This document shows, piece by piece, positions 53,164-62,034 of a stretch of 64,000 nucleotides of DNA. A program made the translations under genes and the position numbers. Within the stretch, counting starts at the first letter, position 1; every line of letters begins with the position of its first letter. The notes under the pieces are model-generated. The model searched no databases, was not told the origin of the DNA, and saw only the letters and a program-made list of their open reading frames with translations. The stretch comes from Ancylobacter moscoviensis. Its GTDB lineage: Bacteria > Pseudomonadota > Alphaproteobacteria > Rhizobiales > Xanthobacteraceae. The stretch lies in assembly GCF_007559435.1 (NCBI RefSeq), contig NZ_VMBP01000007.1, positions 186,001-250,000 on the forward strand. The letters run 5' to 3'.

Positions 53164-55916
53164 GTGGGCCGCCCCAGCCGGCGAAGCAGCAGGGCGGTGG
53201 CGATGCCAAGGATGGTGCCGGCGATGATCAGCATCAGCGCGTAGGGCACGATGTTGATCGACAGCCAGTTGGCCGCGATCATGCGGAAATTGGCGAAGGA
53301 CAGCGGCTGGGTGAGAATGAACCGGAAGCTGCGGATGTCGCGCCGGTCGATCTCGCCCGAGGCCACCTGATAGGCGACCGCCTGGCCGCCGACGCGGTTC
53401 CACACGCTCTCGGAGGTGAAGCGGGTCATCGCGGTGGCGAGGGCTTCCGGCGTACGGCCGGCCACCAGTGTCCAGGCGGAGGAACCGGAGGGGCTCGTGC
53501 CCTGCGCCATCAGCACCGAGGTGCGCGGCGGCGGCTCGTAGAAGGTACGCCCCTCCTGGATGCGGAAGGAGGTGAAGTTGATCGAGAAGGTGCGTTCCAG
53601 CCAGCCTTCGAAGCCTTCCAGCAGGCCGTAGACATTCGTGCGGCCCTGCACGTTGTCGCGCCAGCGCTGGTAGATTTCCGGCGTGTTCTCGCTCGACGGC
53701 GGCACGGGCGCGAGCGCCGGGTCTTCGCCGGCCTGGCGCTTGCGGAAGCGTTCGAGGACGTTGTCGTATTCCTCGCTGCCGGAATTGGGGACGTCGTCGC
53801 CGCTGGCCGAGACGACCCAGTTGGAGCGGGCCGATTCCGCCACGCCCACCTGATCGAGCACGCTGGACGAGACGTGGTCGATGCCGCCCACGAAGATCGC
53901 GTTGCGGTTGCCGAGCGTCGCCGAGGCGGGCGCGGCGTCGATCGGCAGCGGCGCGCCGTTGGAGAGCGCGAGGCGCGACATCAGCGTGCCGGCCGCCGAG
54001 AGCGTGGAGGAATCCTGGCGCGCCAGCACGACGGCGAGCGGGTTGTCGTCGAGATTGTAGGGGAAGGAATTGGCGGAGAACGCCGCCAGATCCGGCAGCC
54101 GCCCGATGCGGGCGAAGTTGCCGATCGAGAACTCGGTGGAATCGAACAGCACGAAGCGGTTTTCGGCCGGCAGCGTGGCGCCGGGCAGGCAGCGCGCGTC
54201 GGACTCGGTGTCGAGCACGATCTCCAGCCAGACGCGGTTCACACCGGGGCGGAAGTTGCGCAGCGGGATCTGCATCGGCTCGTTCTGGAACAGGCCGCCG
54301 CCGCTCTTGGTGATCGGCAGGTTGGAGGCGATCTGCTCGTTCACATAGACGTCGACATGGCTGCCGGGACGGACCGCCGCGGTGAAGGCGGCATCGAGCG
54401 ACAGGCGGGCATGGCCATAAGCCTGGGCGTAGAAGTCCGCCGGCAGGGCGATCTGGAACTCCACGCGGAAGCGTCGGCCGGAGAATTCCTGCGTGGCGAC
54501 GCCGAGATCGGCGAGCCGCACGCTACGCGCGCTGCTGAACAGCGGCGCGTTCGGGGCGAAATAGGGCGCGGTGTTGACCGCGTCGGTCTGCGCGATGGAG
54601 ATCGCGTTCAGCCGGTCGATGGCACGGTCGACATCTGTCGGCGTGGGACCGGAGATTACCAGCGTCGGCGCCCCGAGGCGCTCGTCCTCGATCAGGCTGG
54701 TGATCGGGCGCAGCCGCGCCTCGTTCGGCATCGAGGCCATGAGCCGGGGCAGTTCGGAAGCGGTGCCGACGACGACGGTGAGCCCGCCATTGGGCGTCGG
54801 GCCGATCTGGCCTTCCGCCACCGAGACCGACGGGTTGGGGAACTGCCCGCGCACCGCCAGCCCCTGCACCACGCGTAGCACGCGGGCGCTGCCGCCGCCC
54901 TCGATGGGGCCGGGAGTCACGACGCGGATCGGCGTCACGCCGTTCTGGTCGAAGCCGATGGAGGCGAGGTTGTCGAGGCCGCCGGAGAGCGGCGGACGGC
55001 CGCCGGTGAAGGAGATGCCGGTGCCTTCGTTGTTGATCTCGGTCCACAGCTCGTAGGTCGCGGTGACCGCGCAATCGGTGCGGTGGCGCTGCACGACGTC
55101 GATGCGCACGAGATTGGCGCCGGCGCGCAGCGTTCCACGCGGGATCGGCACCTCGAAATGCGAAGGCTCCTGCGAGGAGGCGATGGGACGCTCGATCACC
55201 GACTGGCCGTTGATGCTGACGCGGATGCGCGAGGTTTCCGGCATCACCACGACGGCGCTGAGATAGCTCAGCAGGAAGCTGGCCTGGCGGTTCGCTTCCT
55301 CCTGCGTCGCCTGGAACACCCAGGCGCGCGAGGCGATCTCGCCGGCGAAGATCATCCGCCGCTGCGGGACGATGAAGCGGTCCGGCCGGCGGGGCGCGGC
55401 CGGGGTGGCTTCTGCGGCCGGGACGAGATTTACGACCGGGGCGGGCTGGCCGGGCACCATCTGGAAGGGCGCGGCGGAAGGCGCGCTGGAGGGGGCGGGA
55501 GCCGGCGCGGCGGGGACGCCCGGCGTCGTCAGGGCGGGCTCCTCGACGGGAGCCGCGGGCGCCTGCGCGGTCGTGGCGGGCGGCGCGGTGTCCCACGAAG
55601 ACGACGACGAGGGAGCCGGGGCGGGCGACAGCGGCGGCAGCGCCGGCGCGGTCACGACGGGCGCGCTGCCCCCGGCCGAACCGCTCGCCGCCGGCGGCGT
55701 CATCGGCACGGAGGCGGCCGGCGGGTTCGCCGGAGCGGGTGCGTTCTCCGACCCGCCATAGGAGGGGATCGGCGGCGTCATCGAGAAGCCGGTGCCCTGA
55801 CCGGCGGAGGTCTGGGCGAAGGCCGGCGACAGGGCGGAACTGGCGAACGGGCCCTGCGCGAGGGCCAGCGCGAGGCCGGCGGCGGCGAGGCGGGAGAGCG
55901 TGCGCATCGTCGTCAT
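53160..55916 (-). CDS. bcsB: Cellulose synthase periplasmic subunit BcsB
   Basis: A 918-residue periplasmic protein with an N-terminal signal (LAAAGLALALAQGPFASSALSPAFAQ) and a C-terminal membrane anchor (about 885-910, YALMLIIAGTILGIATALLL) that joins BcsA. About residues 40-180 are a long Pro/Ala/Ser-rich stretch, which explains the extra length compared with the usual 750-840. The body shows BcsB carbohydrate-binding and flavodoxin-like repeats (RVSINGQSVIERPIASSQ, VDVYVNEQIASNLPI, NRVWLEIVLDTESDARC). The start overlaps the bcsA stop by ATGA. Confidence 0.88.
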   Translation of the reverse strand: MTTMRTLSRLAAAGLALALAQGPFASSALSPAFAQTSAGQGTGFSMTPPIPSYGGSENAPAPANPPAASVPMTPPAASGSAGGSAPVVTAPALPPLSPAPAPSSSSSWDTAPPATTAQAPAAPVEEPALTTPGVPAAPAPAPSSAPSAAPFQMVPGQPAPVVNLVPAAEATPAAPRRPDRFIVPQRRMIFAGEIASRAWVFQATQEEANRQASFLLSYLSAVVVMPETSRIRVSINGQSVIERPIASSQEPSHFEVPIPRGTLRAGANLVRIDVVQRHRTDCAVTATYELWTEINNEGTGISFTGGRPPLSGGLDNLASIGFDQNGVTPIRVVTPGPIEGGGSARVLRVVQGLAVRGQFPNPSVSVAEGQIGPTPNGGLTVVVGTASELPRLMASMPNEARLRPITSLIEDERLGAPTLVISGPTPTDVDRAIDRLNAISIAQTDAVNTAPYFAPNAPLFSSARSVRLADLGVATQEFSGRRFRVEFQIALPADFYAQAYGHARLSLDAAFTAAVRPGSHVDVYVNEQIASNLPITKSGGGLFQNEPMQIPLRNFRPGVNRVWLEIVLDTESDARCLPGATLPAENRFVLFDSTEFSIGNFARIGRLPDLAAFSANSFPYNLDDNPLAVVLARQDSSTLSAAGTLMSRLALSNGAPLPIDAAPASATLGNRNAIFVGGIDHVSSSVLDQVGVAESARSNWVVSASGDDVPNSGSEEYDNVLERFRKRQAGEDPALAPVPPSSENTPEIYQRWRDNVQGRTNVYGLLEGFEGWLERTFSINFTSFRIQEGRTFYEPPPRTSVLMAQGTSPSGSSAWTLVAGRTPEALATAMTRFTSESVWNRVGGQAVAYQVASGEIDRRDIRSFRFILTQPLSFANFRMIAANWLSINIVPYALMLIIAGTILGIATALLLRRLGRPT

Positions 55917-58120
55917 CCACGTTTGGCCGGCGCGAGGACCGGGCGACGGCGCCGCTCGCGCCAGAGTTTCTGCAGGTGGATCAGGTAGGAGAGGCCGCGG
56001 CCGGTCTGGAAGATCGCGGTGCGCACGAAGCGGATCGTTCCCATGAGGACGCCCGGATTGTTGCGGCGCGAATCCTGGAATTTCTTCCACTCGTCGGAGT
56101 TGGCGAAGATCAGGTCGGCGATCAGCCGGTAATGGAGAGGCTGGTCGGGCTGGAACTGGCAGCCGATCAGCACGTCGTCGTCGTTGCGTTCCACATTGCG
56201 GATGCCGACCGGCAGGCTGTCGACCGAGATGTTCGGCGCCAGCGGGCGGAAGCGCAGCAGGCCGACGGTTCCGCGCTCGAGATCGGGCAGCGTTACATTG
56301 GCGGCGGGGCGCACCCGCGCGCCGCCCAGCGAGCCGTCCTCGATGATCGCGGGATAGGCGGTGCCGTTGAGCACCAGTTCACCGCGCCGCGCGAGGTTCA
56401 CGCGATGCGAGCGGCGGCGGTTGCGCCGCTCCGAGACGACGCCGAGCGCACAGCCCGCCAGCAGCAGGTTGAGCAGGTTCCAGCCGCCGACGACGATGAT
56501 GACGTCCTGGTTGAACGGCTCGGTGAGCAGGCGCCAGATCGTCAGCAACGCGCCGACGATCAGCACGGCGAAGATGATGAAGAAGGGCCGGCCGATTTCC
56601 GACACATGGCCCTCCTCCATGGTCTCGTGCTTGGCCGTCACCTTGAAGGTGGGCTTGCGCGGGTTGGCGAGCACGGCGATCAGTGCCGGGAACAGGTAGA
56701 TCGCCTGTATGTATTCGTAGAGTTCCGAGATCCACGGCCAGCGGTAGCGGCCGTAGAGGTAGTTCTGCATCAGCAGGTTCACCAGCATGTAGGTGGTGGT
56801 GTAGGCGAGGAACTCGGCACCGGAGGCGTTGAAGATCTCCAGCGAGAAGAACAGGTAGAACAGCGGCGAGATGAGGAACATCAGCCGCGAATAGGGAAAC
56901 AGCCAGAACAGCGTGCTGGAGCAGTAGCTGAGCCGCTGGGCGAGGGTGAGGCCGCGCTTGCCGGGCGGGAAGTGGAAGCGCAGGATCTGCATCATGCCCT
57001 GCGCCCAGCGCGAGCGCTGGCCGATGAAGCTGGCGTAGCTCTCCGGCTGCAGGCCGGCGATCATTGGTTTCTCGACATAGATCGAGTGCCAGCCGCGCGA
57101 ATGCAGCTCGAGCGCGGTCTCGCAGTCCTCGGTGATGGTGACGCCGCTGAAGCCGTTGGTCTCGTTGAGCGCGCGCCGGCTCAGCACCGCGGCCGAGCCG
57201 CAGAAGAAGGCGGCGTCCCACTTGTCGAGCCCGCGCTGGATGATGCCGTAGAACATCTCGTTCTCGGACGGCATCGTGTCGAAGGTGCCGAGGTTGCGTT
57301 CCAGCGGATCGGGATTGATGAAGAAGTGCGGCGTCTGCACCAGGAACAGGTTCTCGTCCTGGAGGAAATAGCCGACCGTATTGGTGAGGAAGTCGCGCGT
57401 CGGCGCGTGGTCGGCGTCGAACACCGCGACCAGCTCCGCCTGCGAATGCTGGAGGCCGTTGTTCAGGTTGCCGGCCTTGGCGTGTTCGTTCTTCGCACGG
57501 GTGAGGTAGCGGGCGCCGAGGCCGGCGCAGAGTTCCTGGAGTTCGGCCCGGCGTTTCACGGCAGCCGCGGCCTGGACGTGGTCGTCCTGCTCGCATTTCT
57601 GGTCGGTGCCGCCGTCGTCGAGCAGCCAGACGGTGAACTTGTCCGCGGGGTAATCCATGCTCAGCGCCGCCGAGATGGTCGAGGCGAGCAGGTGCGGGTC
57701 TTCGTTATAGGTCGGGATGAAGACGTCGACGGAGGGAACCTGATCGGCCGGAATCGGCGGGGCGCTGCGCTCCGGCATCGGCGCGGAGACGACGAACAGG
57801 CTGAGGAACAGCATGAAGACGCTGTACATCTCGGCGAGATACAGCAGGAAACCCGGTATGAAATCTTCGATCTGCGTTATCGGCGGAATGGTGCTGGTGG
57901 TGCGCCAGTAGACGTAGCGCAGCACGATGGCGGTGCCGAGCGCCAGGGCGACGGTGCGCAGCGGGCCGACGGGCGGGCCGAACATCTTGAGCAGGATCAT
58001 CGCGACGACCACGATGCAACCGGCGATAAGATGAGCCTGCAGGCTGATCGGCAGTGTGATCAAGAACACCACGACCAGGGACGCGATAGCCCACAGAACG
58101 GCGATCCATGCTTTGCGCAT
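55913..58120 (-). CDS. bcsA: Cellulose synthase catalytic subunit BcsA
   Basis: A 735-residue inner-membrane GT2 that polymerises UDP-glucose into cellulose and passes it through its own channel. The motifs are VFIPTYNEDP, LDDGGTDQ, DADHAPTRDF (DxD), TEDCETALEL, and QRSRWAQGMMQI (QxxRW). The C-terminal PilZ domain is visible (RRRSHRVNLARRGEL with the RxxxR motif, and IEDGSLGGARV), so it should respond to cyclic di-GMP. The start is the ATG at 58120 with AGGAAAG upstream; a TTG 36 codons earlier is open but lies in AT-rich promoter DNA. First gene of the minus-strand bcs operon. Confidence 0.94.
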   Translation of the reverse strand: MRKAWIAVLWAIASLVVVFLITLPISLQAHLIAGCIVVVAMILLKMFGPPVGPLRTVALALGTAIVLRYVYWRTTSTIPPITQIEDFIPGFLLYLAEMYSVFMLFLSLFVVSAPMPERSAPPIPADQVPSVDVFIPTYNEDPHLLASTISAALSMDYPADKFTVWLLDDGGTDQKCEQDDHVQAAAAVKRRAELQELCAGLGARYLTRAKNEHAKAGNLNNGLQHSQAELVAVFDADHAPTRDFLTNTVGYFLQDENLFLVQTPHFFINPDPLERNLGTFDTMPSENEMFYGIIQRGLDKWDAAFFCGSAAVLSRRALNETNGFSGVTITEDCETALELHSRGWHSIYVEKPMIAGLQPESYASFIGQRSRWAQGMMQILRFHFPPGKRGLTLAQRLSYCSSTLFWLFPYSRLMFLISPLFYLFFSLEIFNASGAEFLAYTTTYMLVNLLMQNYLYGRYRWPWISELYEYIQAIYLFPALIAVLANPRKPTFKVTAKHETMEEGHVSEIGRPFFIIFAVLIVGALLTIWRLLTEPFNQDVIIVVGGWNLLNLLLAGCALGVVSERRNRRRSHRVNLARRGELVLNGTAYPAIIEDGSLGGARVRPAANVTLPDLERGTVGLLRFRPLAPNISVDSLPVGIRNVERNDDDVLIGCQFQPDQPLHYRLIADLIFANSDEWKKFQDSRRNNPGVLMGTIRFVRTAIFQTGRGLSYLIHLQKLWRERRRRPVLAPAKRG

Positions 58121-58347
58121 CGACTTTCCTGTCTCGTCCAATCCCGGTGACGTCGGGATTCTGATAATGGGCAGAAGTTGAAAAAACCTATCTAAAATCG
58201 AATTAAGGGGTGATTTGTTCGATTCCAAGCGCCAGCTGTGCAGGGTAAAGTCATTTTATACAAGTGATTCGGCGTTGTTCAGACTGCGATTGAGGGCTGT
58301 CGTGGTCTGGGCGCGCTTATCCGCCAGCGCGAGTGTTTGAAGGGGCC
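58121..58347. promoter_or_regulatory. Divergent promoter region of bcsA and bcsN
   Basis: These 227 bases are AT-rich in part (58160-58270) compared with the flanking genes. No clear inverted repeat or FNR-type box was seen. The promoters of both cellulose transcripts must lie here. Confidence 0.5.
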
Positions 58348-59526
58348 ATGACGGGACGGACCACGCGCAAATCTCTCTCCGTGTGCCTGGTCGCGTCCGT
58401 TGCCCTTCTGGCGGCGGGCTGCGGTGTCTATCCTTGGCGCGGACAGGATCCGAAGGTGGCAAACCTTGCCAAGGAGGTGGAGGTCGCCGACGCTCTGGTG
58501 CTGCCGGAGCCCGGTTCGACGCCGCCTGTGGTGGCGGTGGTGCAGACCACCTACCTCAACGCCATCGAGCAGGAGATCATCCTCGGGACCAACTCCCATT
58601 CGCGCGGGCAGAACGCGATCTACACCGTCTTCTTCGGGCCGGTGAAGGAACGCACCGGCTGGGAGAACCTGCGGGCGGACGATTTTCTCAACGAAGAAGT
58701 CGTCGAGCAGGAAATGCTTGATCGCATGCCCGGCGTATCGATGTACGTCTCGAATTACTTCGTCCAGAACCGTTATGGGCCGTTCAACTACGCGATCGGC
58801 AATGCCGGCGGCGGCGAGCTGTGCATCTATGGCTGGCAGCGCATCCAGTCGCAGGTGCCGATGAATTTCTTCCTGCGCGACCGTGGCGTGCTCTCCATCC
58901 GGCTGCGCCTGTGCCAGATCGGCGCCAGCGAGCAGGATCTGCTGCGCGTGATGTACCGCTATTCGATCAACGGCTACTTCCTTCCCTATATCTGGCAGCC
59001 CTATGGCCGCCCGATGGGCGAGCCGGAGGGCCTCGGCCGCATTGGCGGGCCGCTCGCCTATCCGTCCGGCCTGCAGGGCGACGGTACGGTGCTGGACGGC
59101 TGGATGGGGCCCGAAGAGGCGATCGCGCCGGTTTCGGCCGCTCCCGCGCCACGCCGCCGCTCGCGCCCGCGCTATGGCAGCGCCGTGCCGCAGCCCGAGC
59201 CGGTCTATCAGTCGGGGCAGCCGCAGGGCAATCTCGTCGATCCCTATGAGGGGTATCCGCAGGTGCCCGGTCCCGCCGGCTCCGCGCAACTCGCTCCCTC
59301 CTCACGTGCGACGGTGATCCAGGGTTCGCCGCCGCCCGGCGCCGTGGTCGATCAGGCGCCGGCGCGGCCGGTCCAGTCGGCGACGCAGAATTCGCCCTTC
59401 TCCACGCCGCCGATCCTGCCCGGCGTACCGCCGGTGTCGACCCCGTCGACGAGCGGTTCCGGTTCGGTCGGGGATCCCGTCCGGCTGGTGCCGGGCGCGG
59501 GCAGCTATCCCTCACCGGCGCAATAG
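58348..59526 (+). CDS. bcsN: Cellulose biosynthesis lipoprotein BcsN
   Basis: A 392-residue lipoprotein. The signal peptide ends in the lipobox L-A-A-G-C (Cys about residue 25). The conserved part (about 30-260) has EVEVADALVLPEPGSTPPVVAVVQTTY-type sequence, VKERTGWENLRADDFLNEE and MYRYSINGYFLPYIWQPYGRP, which fit BcsN of rhizobial cellulose loci. The last 130 residues are Pro/Ser/Gly-rich and probably disordered. The ATG at 58348 has AAGGGG upstream. It is divergent from bcsA. Its biochemical role is unknown. Confidence 0.78.
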   Translation: MTGRTTRKSLSVCLVASVALLAAGCGVYPWRGQDPKVANLAKEVEVADALVLPEPGSTPPVVAVVQTTYLNAIEQEIILGTNSHSRGQNAIYTVFFGPVKERTGWENLRADDFLNEEVVEQEMLDRMPGVSMYVSNYFVQNRYGPFNYAIGNAGGGELCIYGWQRIQSQVPMNFFLRDRGVLSIRLRLCQIGASEQDLLRVMYRYSINGYFLPYIWQPYGRPMGEPEGLGRIGGPLAYPSGLQGDGTVLDGWMGPEEAIAPVSAAPAPRRRSRPRYGSAVPQPEPVYQSGQPQGNLVDPYEGYPQVPGPAGSAQLAPSSRATVIQGSPPPGAVVDQAPARPVQSATQNSPFSTPPILPGVPPVSTPSTSGSGSVGDPVRLVPGAGSYPSPAQ

Positions 59527-59545
59527 GAAGCGTCAGGCCGGCGGC

Positions 59546-60700
59546 TCAGGAGGCAGCGAGGCGGCGTGCGCGTCCACGCTTGCGGACCGCCCTGAGGGCA
59601 GCCAGCAGCGGCCTTTCCACCGTCACCAGAAAGAGCTGGCCGAGCGCCAGCGTGGTGAGCCCAGTGGCGATGAACAGCCCGGCGAGGGCGACCGGCGACA
59701 GCGGCGCGAAGGCGGCGAAGATCGCGGAGGCCGGCGCCACGATCAGCGGCACGTGCACGAGATAGATCGGGAAGGACAATTCCCCGAGCCGCTGCAGCGG
59801 TGTCGTCTCGAAGAAGCGGCGCACCGGAGGGGTGATCAGCACCGCTATCAGCGTGAGGATCGCGCCGGCCTGCCGCGCGCCATCGGCGCCAAGCCAGGAG
59901 ACCAGCGTCGGCAACAGGCCGTCGCCGCCGGCATGGCCGGGAAATGTGGCGCCGAGTATGAGGCCCACGACGCCCGCCGCTGCACCGGCCGTCGCATGGT
60001 CGCGCAGCCGACCGCGCACTTCATGCACCAGCGCGCCGCCGCAGAAGGCGGAGAGGTAGAACAGCCCGAGTGCTGCGAAGCCGACGAGGCCGGCCGCCAT
60101 GGCGAGCGGCCGGGCGCGGCCCTTCAGCACGGCATAGGAGCCGTAGATGAGGACGGAGCCCAGGAACTCCGCCTGCATCGTCCAGAGCGGGTTGTTGAAG
60201 CGGGTCGTGCCGTTCAGGAAGACACCGACGGCGCCCTCCCAGATCGCCTGTCCGAGCGGGGGAATCGGCGGCTGGTAGGTCCAGCGGAACCAGGGGCTGG
60301 CGCTGATCGCCTGCGCGTCGCGCGCGGCATCGGGGAAGCCGGTGAGCCATGCCCAGGCGAGGATGGAGGAGGCCAGCGCGGGCACGCCGAGGCGCAGATA
60401 GCGCAGACCGATCGCCAGCGGCGCGGCGCGCGGGCCCAACGGTGCCGAAGCGGCCAGCACGAAGCCGGAGAGAACGAAGAACACCGCGACCGCGAAATGG
60501 CCGTTCCAGAACACGGCGAACGGTGTGTCGAAGAGCGAGAAGCCGGTCCGTGCCTTGTCGGCGAAGCGGCCGGGCGCAAAAGCGTAGAAGAAGTGGAACG
60601 CCACCACCGCGCAGGCGGCGACGCCGCGCAGCCCGTCGAGGCACGTCACGCGGCCGGGCGCCGCCGGAGCCTGCGGAAGGAGGGCGGCGGGCTGCGGCAT
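59546..60700 (-). CDS. Acyltransferase 3 family membrane protein (OafA-like)
   Basis: A 384-residue inner-membrane acyltransferase with about ten hydrophobic segments. It has the family motifs LDGLRGVAACAVVAFHFFYAF with the active-site His, the Arg-bearing ends of later helices, and FFVLSGFVLA. Such enzymes move acetyl or succinyl groups onto sugars at the outer face of the membrane. It converges on bcsN with 19 bases between stops, so cellulose or another surface glycan may be the target; this is inferred from position. Confidence 0.85.
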   Translation of the reverse strand: MPQPAALLPQAPAAPGRVTCLDGLRGVAACAVVAFHFFYAFAPGRFADKARTGFSLFDTPFAVFWNGHFAVAVFFVLSGFVLAASAPLGPRAAPLAIGLRYLRLGVPALASSILAWAWLTGFPDAARDAQAISASPWFRWTYQPPIPPLGQAIWEGAVGVFLNGTTRFNNPLWTMQAEFLGSVLIYGSYAVLKGRARPLAMAAGLVGFAALGLFYLSAFCGGALVHEVRGRLRDHATAGAAAGVVGLILGATFPGHAGGDGLLPTLVSWLGADGARQAGAILTLIAVLITPPVRRFFETTPLQRLGELSFPIYLVHVPLIVAPASAIFAAFAPLSPVALAGLFIATGLTTLALGQLFLVTVERPLLAALRAVRKRGRARRLAAS

Positions 60701-60765
60701 CGGCGCTCTCGATGCGGAATAGGGTGGAGATTGGGGAAGGGGCAGCCAGCATTGCCGGGCCCGGT

Positions 60766-60811
60766 ATTATCCGGCCGCGTGTCGCCTCAGGACGGCGCGC
60801 GGCCGGATAAT
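60766..60811 (-). terminator. Long hairpin between the 229-aa exported gene and the acyltransferase gene
   Basis: ATTATCCGGCCGCG and CGCGGCCGGATAAT pair perfectly over 14 bases across an 18-base loop. It starts 5 bases after the stop of the gene at 60816 and 66 bases before the acyltransferase start. No T-run follows. Confidence 0.5.
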
Positions 60812-60815
60812 CGGG

Positions 60816-61505
60816 TCACTTGTCGGCGGAAAGGGTCGCGACCTCGCGCCCACCATTCATCTTCTTGAGTTCGTTGACGTAATCCTCCGGCACCAGCAGG
60901 TGCCAGGGCGTCTTGAGGCCCATGAAGCTGGCGATCTGGCCGATGAACCAGGTGCAGTTGGTGGTCGTCGCGTTCCAGAACGGCGTGTTCTTCTGCAGCT
61001 TCTGGATATAGGCGAAGACCTTCGGCGCGTCCTCCTCGGAGAGATAGACGCGGTAATTCGCCGTCAGATACTGCTCGTCGAGATCGCCATAGCTGGCCCC
61101 GGTCTCGGACGGCACCGGCATCATGTGCCCGAGCACATAGGGAACCGGGCTGTCGGTGGCGGGATGCAGGCCGGCGACCTCCACCTCACGCTGGGTCGAC
61201 TTGCCGAACCAGATGAAGGCATGGCCGTAGGAAGCCGCGGTGCGCGCGCGGAAATCCACATAATAGGGGCCCGGAGCTGCCGGCGCGACGGCCGCAGCCG
61301 TTGCGGCGCCCTGGGCGGAGTTCTTCGCCGCGGCGGCGGGCTTCGGCTTGGCAGCCGGCTTCTGGCCGGTCGTGCTTTCCACCGGCGTGGCGTTGGCGCT
61401 GTCGATAATGGCAGCCGCCGGGCCGAGGCCGGCGAAAAACGCCGTGAACGCACAAAGCGCCACTGCGGCGCAGTGGCGCTTTGCATTTATCGGGAGCATT
61501 TTCAT
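60816..61505 (-). CDS. Exported protein of unknown function, 229 aa
   Basis: A signal peptide (CAAVALCAFTAFFAGLGPAAA) is followed by about 45 Lys/Pro/Ala-rich residues (AAKPKPAAAAKNSAQGAATA) and a globular domain from about 80. In that domain ASYGHAFIWFGK supplies a His and TTNCTWFIGQIASFMG a Cys. This His-before-Cys order recalls permuted papain-like (Lnb/DUF4105-type) hydrolases, but I could not confirm membership. The first 17 codons overlap a perfect 13-base hairpin. A following hairpin separates it from the acyltransferase gene. Confidence 0.65.
   Translation of the reverse strand: MKMLPINAKRHCAAVALCAFTAFFAGLGPAAAIIDSANATPVESTTGQKPAAKPKPAAAAKNSAQGAATAAAVAPAAPGPYYVDFRARTAASYGHAFIWFGKSTQREVEVAGLHPATDSPVPYVLGHMMPVPSETGASYGDLDEQYLTANYRVYLSEEDAPKVFAYIQKLQKNTPFWNATTTNCTWFIGQIASFMGLKTPWHLLVPEDYVNELKKMNGGREVATLSADK
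61453..61483. repeat. 13-base perfect hairpin inside a signal-peptide coding region
   Basis: CAAAGCGCCACTG and CAGTGGCGCTTTG pair across CGGCG within codons 8-18 of the exported protein gene. The position, 22 bases after the start codon, would put a stable RNA stem at the front of the message. Confidence 0.7.
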
Positions 61506-61606
61506 GCCAACACCTTGTCGCTTCTCGATCCGAACGCGTGCAGGAACGAGCCCGCCGCGGTCATGTCAAGCACGACGCGACATCGAGGTGCGGGCTCGAT
61601 GCCCAA

Positions 61607-61780
61607 TCAGCCCTTGGTGTAGATCGGCTCGGGAGCCTTGCCAACCGGCGCCTTGCCGATCGGGGCCTTGCCGATGGGGGCAGCGGTTTCCTGAACCGGC
61701 TCCGGACGGGGGAGGTCGGCGGCCAGCGCAGCGCCCACCATGAGGAGCGACGCGGAAGCGACGAGCAGAGACTTGAGCAT
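61607..61780 (-). CDS. Small exported peptide with tandem GKAP repeats, 57 aa
   Basis: A 57-codon gene. It starts at the ATG at 61778-61780 with GAAGG eight bases upstream and stops at 61607. A signal peptide of 20-21 residues (MLKSLLVASASLLMVGAALA, then AD) gives a mature peptide of about 36 residues. It begins ADLPRPEPVQET, then runs through (A)PIGK-APIGK-APVGK-APEP and ends IYTKG. The start resembles the N-termini of Omp25/Omp31-type porins, but the barrel is missing. No family is known to me. It lies between two exported-protein genes, about 100 bases before the 229-aa gene on the same strand. Confidence 0.7.
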   Translation of the reverse strand: MLKSLLVASASLLMVGAALAADLPRPEPVQETAAPIGKAPIGKAPVGKAPEPIYTKG

Positions 61781-62034
61781 GCGCAATTACCTTCTATTGC
61801 GAGACGAAGAGCGGGCCGTCGGCGGAACCGAGGTCTTCAAGACTGAAAATAGCCGTTCCTGAGCACACGTGCAATTGAACGCGGTTCGCCGCGCCGGTTG
61901 TATCTCGACTTTTCGGGTACTGTTGCAAAAATGGCGCGAAAACTCTGTCGGTGCGGTACGTCATGCCCGCCGATGCGGCGAGGCCTCCGCAATTCTGGTA
62001 TCACCCGACCATCATCGTTCGCAGGGGCTGGACC
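61781..62034. other. Divergent intergenic region before the L,D-transpeptidase gene
   Basis: These 254 bases separate the repeat peptide gene and the L,D-transpeptidase gene. I see no gene or strong repeat; both promoters are expected here. Confidence 0.4.

Noticed and set aside
58121..58228. 36-codon N-terminal extension of BcsA from a TTG
   Set aside because: The stretch is AT-rich promoter-like DNA without a ribosome site; the ATG at 58120 has AGGAAAG and starts at the membrane helix.
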